Positions 1 through 8,791 of a stretch of 64,000 nucleotides of DNA are shown here, piece after piece. Location: positions 186,001 through 250,000 of the forward strand of contig NZ_AUGO01000009.1 in NCBI RefSeq assembly GCF_000422705.1, written 5' to 3'. Position numbers and translations under genes: made by a program. The notes beneath the pieces were generated by a model. It did no database searches and was not told the origin of the DNA. It worked only from the letters and a program-made list of their open reading frames with translations. Positions within the stretch are counted from its first letter, which is position 1. Every line of letters begins with the position of its first letter. This DNA comes from Flavobacterium soli DSM 19725. GTDB taxonomy: Bacteria; Bacteroidota; Bacteroidia; Flavobacteriales; Flavobacteriaceae.

Positions 1-218
1 CCTGCAGCTGCCATTCCGGAAGCGACCATGATATCGGCAGTTTCTTTAACGAGTTTTTCATCGATATGGGTTTCAAAGGTGTTCCAACTGTTCCAACCCA
101 TTGGTGGCGTATTGGCTAGGCCTTTGAATTTTCCTGTTTCTTGCTGATAGACATTTCCTTGTGCGGTTGCAAAAAAGGAAATGGCAAGGACTAAAAGGGT
201 GTAAATGTTTTTTTTCAT
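1..218 (-). CDS. GH27 alpha-galactosidase, N-terminal part (cut by window edge)
   Basis: Reading the minus strand from the ATG at 216-218 gives a signal peptide ([20 protein letters not shown]) followed by [20 protein letters not shown]. The PPMGWNSWN stretch is the hallmark N-terminus of GH27 alpha-galactosidases. About 72 codons are present and the rest, including the catalytic Asp residues, lies outside the window. It probably removes alpha-1,6-galactose side chains from galactomannan in the periplasm, which fits the mannan locus beside it. It follows the SusC/D/SGBP genes on the same strand but is separated from them by a hairpin terminator that ends about 13 nt before its start codon. 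Confidence 0.85.
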   Translation of the reverse strand, partial: MKKNIYTLLVLAISFFATAQGNVYQQETGKFKGLANTPPMGWNSWNTFETHIDEKLVKETADIMVASGMAAA

Positions 219-230
219 ATTTTAAATATA

Positions 231-257
231 AAAAGAACCCTGAAAAATCAGGGTTCT
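231..257 (-). terminator. Rho-independent terminator or attenuator between SGBP and GH27
   Basis: A perfect 10-bp stem (AGAACCCTGA / TCAGGGTTCT, loop of 4) is followed on the minus strand by a short T-run. It lies 33 nt after the SGBP stop and just before the GH27 start, so GH27 would be reached only by read-through or by a very close promoter. Confidence 0.75.
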
Positions 258-289
258 GGAATCTAAACTAACTAAAACAAACTCTAAGT

Positions 290-1339
290 TTAATCTACGG
301 TGTAGGTTATGTTATCAAAATAATAAACGTTTGCATTTCCAGAAAATTCTTGAAAAGAAATATTTTGAAGTGCCGCTGGGTTTCCTAATTGTTCCCAAGT
401 AAAGCTAATTTCTTTCCATTCTGTTGTAGTCTCAAAAATTCTTCCATCTACACCTGGTCCATCCCAAGCACCATTGAAAACAAGCTTTAATTTTCCTGGA
501 GCATCAGATCTAACTGCAAATTTAATTCCAGTGTAACTTGAAAGTTGATCATCCCAAGCCCATTCTCCTTGGATATTACCCCATCCGTCCATTGCTTTTT
601 TGATGAAAACTAATCCTTGGTTAGACTTGGTTCCATCTGTGATATACTCGTGATTGTTCCAATCTGGTATTCCCCAAGGACTGTAAAAAACGTCATCAAA
701 AATTGCTGTCCCAACCGCTGTTCCATAAAGTACTGTTCCTGAAATTGTTGTTACTGAAACATTTTTATACTGAGAACCTGCTGGCAAGATTGCTTTGATT
801 TCGGTTAACGTACTAGATACAATAACCGCTTCAACTCCTCCAACCTCAACAATTGGATCCAAGAAGAAAGAGCCATAAATTGTAATCTCTTGTCCGTCAG
901 CAGCATTGATTGGATTAAAACTATGCATTCCTGGAGCTGGAGGTGCTACAACAAAATCGAAAATTGCAGTTCCTTTTTTGGTTACAACTTTCAACTGATC
1001 AGAAGCATCTGCATAAGGTGTATTTCTGTTTATTACAACGAAAATTTCTGTATCTGTAACAAGAACAGGGTTGAAATAGGTATCATAATCATTAAAGTAG
1101 ATTTTTTGAACCGTTGCAAGCCCCTTACCTCTAATGATATACATATTATCAGCATAACCAACCGTTATAGGCTCTAAGGCTGAAGGATTACCATCTTCAT
1201 CTGTTGTTGTTGTAACACTCTCAATCACTGGTACTGTTGAAGAATTGCTATCATTGTCACTACTGCAAGATGCCAGTGAAAATATTGCTATTAATAGTAT
1301 GAATATACTCTTAATCCAATTGCTGTTTAAATTTTTCAT
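290..1339 (-). CDS. TIG-domain surface glycan-binding lipoprotein (SGBP) of the mannan locus
   Basis: A 349-aa predicted lipoprotein: hydrophobic signal, then lipobox LASC with Cys25 followed by SSDNDSN. That acidic, Ser-rich tail resembles the Bacteroidota surface-export signal. Two IPT/TIG-like immunoglobulin folds can be read (about residues 36-133 and 135-210), followed by a C-terminal beta-sandwich of about 135 residues ending YYFDNITYTVD, the usual layout of non-catalytic SGBP-B proteins. It sits 18 nt after susD, in the third position after susC-susD, where the accessory glycan binder normally is. Mannan specificity is inferred from the neighbours only. No catalytic motif is visible. 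Confidence 0.8.
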   Translation of the reverse strand: MKNLNSNWIKSIFILLIAIFSLASCSSDNDSNSSTVPVIESVTTTTDEDGNPSALEPITVGYADNMYIIRGKGLATVQKIYFNDYDTYFNPVLVTDTEIFVVINRNTPYADASDQLKVVTKKGTAIFDFVVAPPAPGMHSFNPINAADGQEITIYGSFFLDPIVEVGGVEAVIVSSTLTEIKAILPAGSQYKNVSVTTISGTVLYGTAVGTAIFDDVFYSPWGIPDWNNHEYITDGTKSNQGLVFIKKAMDGWGNIQGEWAWDDQLSSYTGIKFAVRSDAPGKLKLVFNGAWDGPGVDGRIFETTTEWKEISFTWEQLGNPAALQNISFQEFSGNANVYYFDNITYTVD

Positions 1340-1357
1340 TTTAATAAATATTTTAAA

Positions 1358-2935
1358 TTAATCAAAAGTATAAGGTACTGGAGGTTGCAATAAAAGAGGA
1401 TTTCTTGCAACATCAATATCTGGATAAGGCAAAAAGAAATCTTTTTCTTCTGGAGTATAAAACTCAGCAAAATCTTTGTTACCTCTATTTTGAGCAGCCA
1501 TGATTGCTATAGCTTGAGCTCTTGGCATTCTTCCTAATTCAAACCAGAAGTCGCCTTCAAAACATAATTCTTTTCTTCTTTCTAAAAAGATATCATCAAA
1601 AGTTATACTTGTTAGATTTGCTAATCCTGCTCGGTTTCGGACAGCATTGATTGATGTCAAAGCTGCTGCATCTGAAGTGCTTGACCCTCCAGCTAAAACT
1701 GCTTCTGCATGAATCAATAATAGCTCCGCATACCGCATTATATAAGTATTATTATCCATCATACCCCATTCATCTACAGGTCCTGTAGTGCTACCATTCA
1801 CTACACCTATACAATATTTTTTTATTGCAGCACCTGCACCTTGACCTCCAATTTGATCTTCGGAAGGAACTACTAATGTTGCTCCTGATTTTATTTTTAC
1901 GTTTGGATATTCGTCCCCAGGCAACATAATGGTTTCTTTTCTTCTAACATCCCCTGTTCCATATAATGTTTTAATTTCTTGGGCTGGAGCAAAAACACCT
2001 CCATAAGTAACATTTGAAGTAGAAACATCGGCTGTACTGATTCCAAACTGTGTGTTTGAATTGTTTGCAGAGCCATAATTTCCATCACCTTTCCATTGAA
2101 TTGCAAATATGGACTCCTCGTTGTTGTTATTGGCATAGGTAAATAAATCTCCAAAAGATTTACTTGGCAATTCAGCACCACCTAAAAGTTTGAACTCACC
2201 ACTATTGATTACCTCTTCGGCCATCAACCTAGCATTCACATAATCCTTTTTATACAAATATACTTTTGCAAGCATTGCCGTTGCTGAACCTTTAGAAACT
2301 CTCCCGTTTAGCATATAGTTTGCTGTTCTGGTTTTGGCATTTAATCTTTCCATTGCAGCCTTGTAGTCCATTTCTATGAAGGTATAGATGTCTTCAATAT
2401 TATTGGTATTGATAGCTGGCTTACCTACGTGATCTAAATTATTTTCTATAATTGGTACAGGTCCCCAAAGTCTAACCAGGTAAAAGTAGGCCGTTGCTCT
2501 CATAAAATAGGCTTCTCCGATCACATTATTTAAAACTGCCGGATCAACAGAAGGACCTACCCTTTGCTCTAGAAAATTAATGATTGCATTGGCTTGTGCC
2601 ACATTAGCCCACAGTGAGCTCCAACCATTAATTAATTCGTTATCACTTCCGTTTAAGGAAAAATTTCGCATTGCACTAACATCTGAAGATCCTGTGTACA
2701 TATTTCCAGAACCAACTTCGGATACAGCCCAGAAAAATTTATTCCCAAATTGAAACCATGTTCTACTGTACATTCCATTTGTTGCTGATTCAACTTGTGC
2801 GTTAGTGGAATAATAGGCATCTAAACTAACTCCATCTTCTGGAGGACGGTTTGTAAAGTCATCATCGCATGAGCTAAAAGCAAAAACTAACGTTGCTATG
2901 CTCAAAAATTTATATAAGCTTGAAAATCTTTTCAT
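1358..2935 (-). CDS. SusD-like outer-membrane glycan-binding lipoprotein
   Basis: 525 aa, the usual SusD length. It has a lipoprotein signal with Cys23 in FSSCDDDF, whose acidic tail predicts export to the cell surface. The N-terminal SusD region contains the TPR-like stretch AYFMRATAYFYLVRLWGPVP, and the C-terminal RagB/SusD domain has NTYIMRYAELLLIHAEAV and FLERRKELCFEGDFWFELGR, both typical family motifs. It would form the lid of the SusC transporter and hand over manno-oligosaccharides. It lies 14 nt after susC and is surely co-transcribed with it. Confidence 0.95.
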   Translation of the reverse strand: MKRFSSLYKFLSIATLVFAFSSCDDDFTNRPPEDGVSLDAYYSTNAQVESATNGMYSRTWFQFGNKFFWAVSEVGSGNMYTGSSDVSAMRNFSLNGSDNELINGWSSLWANVAQANAIINFLEQRVGPSVDPAVLNNVIGEAYFMRATAYFYLVRLWGPVPIIENNLDHVGKPAINTNNIEDIYTFIEMDYKAAMERLNAKTRTANYMLNGRVSKGSATAMLAKVYLYKKDYVNARLMAEEVINSGEFKLLGGAELPSKSFGDLFTYANNNNEESIFAIQWKGDGNYGSANNSNTQFGISTADVSTSNVTYGGVFAPAQEIKTLYGTGDVRRKETIMLPGDEYPNVKIKSGATLVVPSEDQIGGQGAGAAIKKYCIGVVNGSTTGPVDEWGMMDNNTYIMRYAELLLIHAEAVLAGGSSTSDAAALTSINAVRNRAGLANLTSITFDDIFLERRKELCFEGDFWFELGRMPRAQAIAIMAAQNRGNKDFAEFYTPEEKDFFLPYPDIDVARNPLLLQPPVPYTFD

Positions 2936-2949
2936 TGTATATTTTTTTT

Positions 2950-5900
2950 TTAAAATTCTAAGTTAACTCCAAAAGCAAACGTTCTTGGTGAAGGATATCT
3001 TCCGTTATCAATGCCTGATAAAAGTGGGCTTTGATTGAAAGAACCTATTTCAGGATCATATCCAGAATAATCAGTAAATGTATACAGGTTCTGTACGCTT
3101 CCATAAACTCTTACTCTCGACATTTTAATTTTTGAAATTAGATCGGCCGGCAGATTGTATCCTAGCGTCAGGTTTTGAATTCTCAAATAAGATCCATCTT
3201 CTACATAACGGTCTGAAATCAATAAATTGGTATTATTATCTGCCCCAATTGGTCTTGGTATATTTGTATCTGTATTATCAGGAGTCCAATAATTCATAGC
3301 CTCAACTAATTGATTTTGAAACAAGGAAGCATTTGATGTACCGCTTCTTCTAGTTAGATTCATTACATCATTACCATAAGAACCTTGAAGAAATATTGAT
3401 AAATCAAAGTTTTTGTATTTAAAATTATTTGTAAATCCAAAAGTGAAATCGGGATGAGGATTTCCAATAAATGTTTTATCATCTTGGTTTACTTCTCCAT
3501 CTCCATTAACATCCTTGTATCTAACATCTCCAAGATAGGTCTGACCAGGAGCTGTTCCAACAGTTTGTCCGAATTGAAGTGGTGCTGCATTTAAGGCGTC
3601 TAAATCATTAAAAATTCCTTCTGTAATATATCCGTAGAACATTCCAATAGGATTTCCAACTAAAGTGTTGGTAACGTCAACAGACTGATAACCATTCGCA
3701 TTCACAGATTGAATTAACGGAAGACCATCCTGAATGGATACTAACTTATTTTTATAATGCGAAACAACTAAAGTTGAATTCCATGAAAAATCTCTGTTTC
3801 CTTTTGTGGTATAGGTCAATGTTACATCCACACCTTTGTTTTCCATTTCACCTAAATTAGACCAAGGTGCATCAATTCCTCCATATTGATACCCTCCACC
3901 TGTTAGGTATAAAGGTAATGGCACAAGGAATAAGAAATCTTTTGATGTTTTATTGTAAAAATCAAAACTAGCTCCTAATCTTGAGTCCAATACTGTAAAA
4001 TCCAAACCTAAATTCGTTTGTTGCATAGACTCCCAAGTTAAATCAGGATTTGGAATATTAGAAACTAAAAATCCCGTGCCTAAACCTGAATTTTGTTGAT
4101 TTAGCATTGCTGAATATTTATTGTTAGGGATTTGTTGGTTACCCGTTTCCCCATATCCAATTCTAAATTTAATGTTATCGATGTATTTACGAGTATTTTC
4201 CATGAAGCTCTCACTAGACAATTTCCAAGAAATTGCTGCGGAAGGAAAATAACCCCACTGTTTATCGGTTACTTGGTCAAATTTTGAAGATTGATCTCCA
4301 CGATAGGAAGCAGTTATGCTATATTTATTGTCAAAATCATAAATCAAACGACCAAAGACAGAGAAAAGTGCTTGACTTCCTTTGTAACTATCTACCACAT
4401 AACTGTCTGGATCCGCTAAATTCAATCCATATATAGTATTGGTTTGAAAATTACTTCCCGATGCAATAACTCCTTCCCAATGGCTGTCATTCGCTTCTTG
4501 GCCTGCCAATACAGTAAAATGGTGTTTCCCGATAGTCTTGTCGTAAGTCAGTAAGTTTTTTACGTTTGTAGAATACCAATTCTGTCTTCTTTCATTCAAA
4601 AGTGAAATGATATTTTCTTGAACTCCCCATTTGTAGGTTGGTGTGAATTGTGTGTGCTCTGAAAATTCTGTATTAGCTCCCAATTCCAGCCTATACTTCA
4701 ATCCATCGAATAAAGTAGCTTCTGCATAAACATTCCCGAAGAAGTTTTTACGAACCAACTTGTTATCCTTTGATAAAGCTTCGGCAACTGGATTAAAATA
4801 AGTTACATTTTGAGAAGTGTCGTTTGGTCCTGCAAATGAACCGTCGATATTTCTAACAGGAATATCTGGTGATTGTAATAATGTATTGCTGATTAAACCC
4901 GAAAAACTTTGGTTAATTGTAAGTGTTTCATTAGTTATACCCGTTCCCATATTAGTCCCTACTTTCAACCAATCTTTAACTTTTGAATCAAGGTTCACCC
5001 TCATCGTATATCGCTTATAACCCGATCCTAACAAAGTTCCTTGCTGGTCTAAAAATCCTCCCGATATATAATAGTTCGTAGCATCCTTACCCCCCGAAAA
5101 AGATATTTGATGGCTTTTTGCAATAGCTGTTCTATAAACCTCGTCCTGCCAGTTTGTACCCTTACCTAAAAGTTCTGGATGTGCAAACTCAGGTCTTGGC
5201 TCAGCTCCATAAAGTGTTGCCAATTCATTTTTATTTTGAGCATATTGTTGCAAATTCATTACATCCAACTTGTTTGTAATAGATTGCACAGATGTAAAAC
5301 CTTCGTAGCTTATTTTTCCTGTTCCTTTTTTTCCAGATTTTGTGGTAATGATAATTACACCATTTGCTCCACGAGATCCATAAATAGCTGTCGCAGAAGC
5401 ATCTTTCAATATATCGATTGACTCAACATCATTCGGATTAATCATCGACAAGGGATTTACTGCATTATTTCCAGCACCTCCGCTTGTAGAAAAATCATTG
5501 CCTGAAATTGGCCTTCCACTGGTTGCTATACTTGTCGCATCTCCAGAAATAGGCAAGCCATCAATGATATAGAGAGGCTCGTTTGTACCAGAAATAGAGG
5601 TAGTTCCTCTAACCCTAATAGAGGCTGCACCCCCTGGCTGTCCTGAGTTATTGGTTACCGAAACTCCTGCTGCTTTTCCTTGCAACATTTGGTCAATATT
5701 TACCTGCTTTAAATTTTCAATGTCCTTTGCCTTAACAGAAGAAACAGCACCATTAACATCACCTTTCTTCTGAGTTCCATATCCAATAACAACAACCTCA
5801 TTCAAATCCTCAACATTTTCCTTCATCACTACATTTAGCTTTGTTTTACCATTTATTGCTAAATTTTGAGAGGTAAATCCAATAAAACTAAAAGAAAGTG

Positions 5901-6138
5901 TCCCGTTTGATGGAGCGTCAATGCTGTAAACTCCATCAAGATTTGTAGTAACAACATTCTGTCCGCCAACAACCGAAACGGTAACTCCCGGAAGCGTCAA
6001 TCCGTTAGCATCGGAAACAACACCTTCAACCCGTGTTTGAGCAAAAATAATATTACTACACAGTAATAAAAACAACATCAACGGAACCGAACGCTGCCCG
6101 ACTTTCCAATGAAGTACATGAAACAATAATTTTTTCAT
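2950..6138 (-). CDS. SusC/RagA-type TonB-dependent oligosaccharide transporter
   Basis: 1062 aa. A signal peptide ends at about residue 33 (IIFAQ). A carboxypeptidase-D-like repeat follows (about 36-110), then a plug domain with the RagA signature (LYIIDGLPI; ESIDILKDASATAIYGSRGA) and a 22-strand-type beta barrel ending in aromatic F (AFGVNLEF). It imports mannan oligosaccharides across the outer membrane using TonB energy. The first ATG was kept because it gives a Lys-rich n-region; an internal Met at about residue 21 could also start a shorter signal. It heads a minus-strand operon with susD and the SGBP. Confidence 0.95.
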   Translation of the reverse strand: MKKLLFHVLHWKVGQRSVPLMLFLLLCSNIIFAQTRVEGVVSDANGLTLPGVTVSVVGGQNVVTTNLDGVYSIDAPSNGTLSFSFIGFTSQNLAINGKTKLNVVMKENVEDLNEVVVIGYGTQKKGDVNGAVSSVKAKDIENLKQVNIDQMLQGKAAGVSVTNNSGQPGGAASIRVRGTTSISGTNEPLYIIDGLPISGDATSIATSGRPISGNDFSTSGGAGNNAVNPLSMINPNDVESIDILKDASATAIYGSRGANGVIIITTKSGKKGTGKISYEGFTSVQSITNKLDVMNLQQYAQNKNELATLYGAEPRPEFAHPELLGKGTNWQDEVYRTAIAKSHQISFSGGKDATNYYISGGFLDQQGTLLGSGYKRYTMRVNLDSKVKDWLKVGTNMGTGITNETLTINQSFSGLISNTLLQSPDIPVRNIDGSFAGPNDTSQNVTYFNPVAEALSKDNKLVRKNFFGNVYAEATLFDGLKYRLELGANTEFSEHTQFTPTYKWGVQENIISLLNERRQNWYSTNVKNLLTYDKTIGKHHFTVLAGQEANDSHWEGVIASGSNFQTNTIYGLNLADPDSYVVDSYKGSQALFSVFGRLIYDFDNKYSITASYRGDQSSKFDQVTDKQWGYFPSAAISWKLSSESFMENTRKYIDNIKFRIGYGETGNQQIPNNKYSAMLNQQNSGLGTGFLVSNIPNPDLTWESMQQTNLGLDFTVLDSRLGASFDFYNKTSKDFLFLVPLPLYLTGGGYQYGGIDAPWSNLGEMENKGVDVTLTYTTKGNRDFSWNSTLVVSHYKNKLVSIQDGLPLIQSVNANGYQSVDVTNTLVGNPIGMFYGYITEGIFNDLDALNAAPLQFGQTVGTAPGQTYLGDVRYKDVNGDGEVNQDDKTFIGNPHPDFTFGFTNNFKYKNFDLSIFLQGSYGNDVMNLTRRSGTSNASLFQNQLVEAMNYWTPDNTDTNIPRPIGADNNTNLLISDRYVEDGSYLRIQNLTLGYNLPADLISKIKMSRVRVYGSVQNLYTFTDYSGYDPEIGSFNQSPLLSGIDNGRYPSPRTFAFGVNLEF

Positions 6139-6229
6139 AATAATGGTTAGTTAAATAAAAGTTAGTTAATTCTTTTACATACAAATCAGTAGTTTTTGAA
6201 GTTTGAGTTGAGCTATGATTTATATTTAA

Positions 6230-6256
6230 CAAATCTATAACACACGATAACATCAA
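6230..6256 (-). promoter_or_regulatory. Candidate susC promoter (TTTG-N16-TAGATTTG)
   Basis: In the 326-bp AT-rich gap between susC and araC the minus strand shows TTTG, 16 nt, then TAGATTTG. This fits the Bacteroidota -33/-7 consensus (TTG, 17-23 nt, TAnnTTTG) except that the spacer is one base short. It predicts a leader of about 85-90 nt. A second -7 match (TAACTTTG on the minus strand, 6405-6412) has no -33 element. Nothing else was recognised in this gap. Confidence 0.4.
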
Positions 6257-6464
6257 ATTAATAGTATTATATCATTTAATGATAATATTTTTACTTTATA
6301 TCGATTGCGTATTAGAATTATACAATAATGCACCTATATAATTTAACTATCTTTAAATTATAACGGCAATAATTGCGATAATAGAAATTATTTATTTCGA
6401 AATCCAAAGTTATTATAACGATTTCGGGAGCTATTGTCCTAAAAATTAAAATTTTAAAAAAAGA

Positions 6465-7343
6465 TTATAGGATTCTTTTCAAGCCCGAAAAATCTTCTCT
6501 ATATTCGCTGGGAGTACATTTTTTGATTGTCTTGAAGTTGCGGTTGAAATTGGCGATATTATTGAATCCTGACTTGAAAGCGATCTCAGAAATGCTCAAA
6601 TCTTTCTCTACCAACCATCTGGCGGCATATCCAATTCGGATATCGTTCAAATAATTAACAAAAGTCTTTCCTGTACGCTTTTTGATAAATCTATTGAAGG
6701 AAATACTACTCATGCTTGCTACATTCGATACATCATCTAATGTTATTTTTTCAGAAAAGTTCTTCTGTACATACTCATAAACAAGTTTCATCTTGTCATA
6801 ATCATCAAAAGTATCGTAATCTACGGTAAAAGTGGAGAGTAATCTTTGGTTTCTGGAATTGGCCAAATCATATAAGATCGAAGTAATTTCCAAGAAATAA
6901 TCCATTCCGTCTAGTTTGGAAATCTTCACCAGTCTTGGAGTCAATTCCTGTGCAATTTTCTTTGAAAATAAAATACCGTGTATCGACCTATTGAACATGT
7001 CTTTTATAGGTGTCATGATTCTTCTTGACAACAGCGAATCATGAAACAAATCATTATGAAACTGAATTGTGATCTCATGAATTTGCTTGCTTGTACATTT
7101 ATTCAATTCCCATCCATGATACAAGTTAGGTCCGACAAGTACAAGCTCTACATCATCAATCTCTTCTATATTATCGCCTACAACCCTTTTTACTCCTTTT
7201 CCATTGAGGATAAAATTGATCTCAAATTCAGGATGATAATGCACTGGAAAATCAAAACTATCCTTGATCCTATCAAAAACTAAAAAACTGTCTCCCGAAG
7301 AAAGCGGAGCTATTTCTCTATAAAAATTTTTAAGATTGCTCAT
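6465..7343 (-). CDS. AraC-family transcriptional regulator of the mannan locus
   Basis: 292 aa. The N-terminal half is a cupin-like ligand domain (VHYHPEFEINFILNGKGVKR, with the His/Glu pattern of sugar-sensing AraC proteins). The C-terminal ~100 residues hold two helix-turn-helix motifs (ITLDDVSNVASMSSISFNRF and ISEIAFKSGFNNIANFNRNF) ending with the family signature PSEYRE. It lies between the divergent susCD and GH26-GH5 operons, so it is the obvious regulator of both, probably responding to a mannan breakdown product; the ligand is inferred. Its own upstream region carries a perfect inverted repeat (7396-7425). Confidence 0.92.
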   Translation of the reverse strand: MSNLKNFYREIAPLSSGDSFLVFDRIKDSFDFPVHYHPEFEINFILNGKGVKRVVGDNIEEIDDVELVLVGPNLYHGWELNKCTSKQIHEITIQFHNDLFHDSLLSRRIMTPIKDMFNRSIHGILFSKKIAQELTPRLVKISKLDGMDYFLEITSILYDLANSRNQRLLSTFTVDYDTFDDYDKMKLVYEYVQKNFSEKITLDDVSNVASMSSISFNRFIKKRTGKTFVNYLNDIRIGYAARWLVEKDLSISEIAFKSGFNNIANFNRNFKTIKKCTPSEYREDFSGLKRIL

Positions 7344-7395
7344 TACTATATTTTTGTTGCAATAATATGATATATAATTGATAAAATAATATTAA

Positions 7396-7425
7396 TTCAA
7401 AGATAGACATCGAATTATCTTTGAA
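7396..7425. promoter_or_regulatory. Perfect 10-bp inverted repeat holding divergent -7 boxes
   Basis: TTCAAAGATA, a 10-bp spacer, then TATCTTTGAA: the arms are exact reverse complements. Each arm contains TATCTTTG, an exact TAnnTTTG -7 box, one facing araC (about 50 nt away) and one facing the GH26 operon (about 180 nt away). No -33 TTG is found at the right distance from either, which would suit an activator-dependent promoter. It is therefore a candidate operator and divergent promoter for the AraC regulator. Confidence 0.55.
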
Positions 7426-7605
7426 ATATGGAATTATCGAATTCTCAAAAATAATATTTAGAATAAACATTAATCTTTTTTAAAACATCTAATATTTAAA
7501 TATTGATAAAAAATAATTGCAAAAAAATCATTTTTTCTTTATCACAATCATCTCATATACTGCTTTTTTAGTTTTAAATTAGCTTCACAAATCCAAAATA
7601 ATTTC

Positions 7606-8757
7606 ATGCAAAAAAACATCCTTTTCCTTTGTATATATGCCTTCATTGGCATCTCGTGTTCTTCCAAAGCCCAAATCTCTCAAAAAGAAGTGAAACTTGC
7701 TGATAAAAATGCAACACCCGAAACTAAGATCCTCTACCAGAACCTGATAAAATTAGCCAACAATGGCATAATGTTCGGTCATCAGGACGATTTGGCTTAT
7801 GGTGTAAACTGGAAATACGAAGAAGGTAGAAGCGACGTGAAAGATGTTGCTGGAGATTATCCCGCAGTTTATGGCTGGGACATTGGCGGATTGGAAAAAA
7901 AATCTCCAAAAAACATTGATGGCGTTTCTTTCGACAAGATGCGTCAATTCATAAAAGAAACCCACAACCGTGGCGGTATCAACACTATCAGTTGGCACAT
8001 TAATAACCCCTTGAACGACAAGGATTCATGGGATACCACTCCCAAATCAATCGCTTCGGCTTTGCCTGGAGGTGTGAGTCATGAAAAATACAAGTTATGG
8101 CTGGACGAAGCCGTTACTTTTTTGCTTTCTTTAAAAGATGAAAAAGGAAAGGCAATTCCAATCCTTTACCGTCCTTATCACGAACTTACAGGAAACTGGT
8201 TCTGGTGGTGCAAGAACAACGGAACGCCAGAGGAATTCACTTCCCTTTGGAAATTTACTTTGAATTATTTCCAAGAAAAAGGAGTGCATAACTTGATTTA
8301 TGTGTACAATACTGCCGATTTTAAATCAAAGGAAGAGTTTCTGGAATATTATCCAGGAAGTGATTATGCCGATGTACTAAGCTTCGACAAATACCAATAT
8401 GACGATCCTCAAACCAGCAATGCATTTGTTGAAGATTGTCAGAAACAATTCGGTATTATGGATCAAGTGGCAAAAGAGCAAAACAAGATTATGGCTTTCG
8501 CCGAAACAGGATACGAGCAAATCCCTTACTCCAAATGGTGGACGGATACCTTAATGAAAGCCATGGGAGATTATAAAATTTCCTATGTATTAGTTTGGCG
8601 GAATCACGGCTGGAACGAATGGATGAACCCTCCAAAAATGCATTATTATGCTCCTTATCAAGGGCATCTGTCCTCAAAAGATTTTGTAGATTTTTACAAT
8701 CTTGATAAGATCCTTTTCGAAAAAGACGTTGCAAAGGAAAAACCGTATAAAAAATAA
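7606..8757 (+). CDS. GH26 beta-mannanase, lipoprotein, probably periplasmic
   Basis: 383 aa. The lipobox GISC gives Cys18, followed by SSKAQ without acidic residues, so the protein is probably held on the periplasmic side. The GH26 fold is clear: acid/base Glu193 in LYRPYHELTGNWFWW and nucleophile Glu300 in MAFAETGYEQ. It hydrolyses beta-1,4-mannosidic bonds; as the periplasmic member it may release mannobiose for the epimerase and phosphorylase encoded downstream (by analogy with Bacteroides ovatus BoMan26A, from memory). It is the first gene of a six-gene operon, 34 nt before the transporter. Confidence 0.93.
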   Translation: MQKNILFLCIYAFIGISCSSKAQISQKEVKLADKNATPETKILYQNLIKLANNGIMFGHQDDLAYGVNWKYEEGRSDVKDVAGDYPAVYGWDIGGLEKKSPKNIDGVSFDKMRQFIKETHNRGGINTISWHINNPLNDKDSWDTTPKSIASALPGGVSHEKYKLWLDEAVTFLLSLKDEKGKAIPILYRPYHELTGNWFWWCKNNGTPEEFTSLWKFTLNYFQEKGVHNLIYVYNTADFKSKEEFLEYYPGSDYADVLSFDKYQYDDPQTSNAFVEDCQKQFGIMDQVAKEQNKIMAFAETGYEQIPYSKWWTDTLMKAMGDYKISYVLVWRNHGWNEWMNPPKMHYYAPYQGHLSSKDFVDFYNLDKILFEKDVAKEKPYKK

Positions 8758-8791
8758 ACCAACCCAAAAACCAACATAAAACCAAAATCGC

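Noticed and set aside
6405..6412. Second susC promoter (TAACTTTG on the minus strand)
   Set aside because: No -33 TTG at suitable distance; a leader of about 260 nt would be needed.
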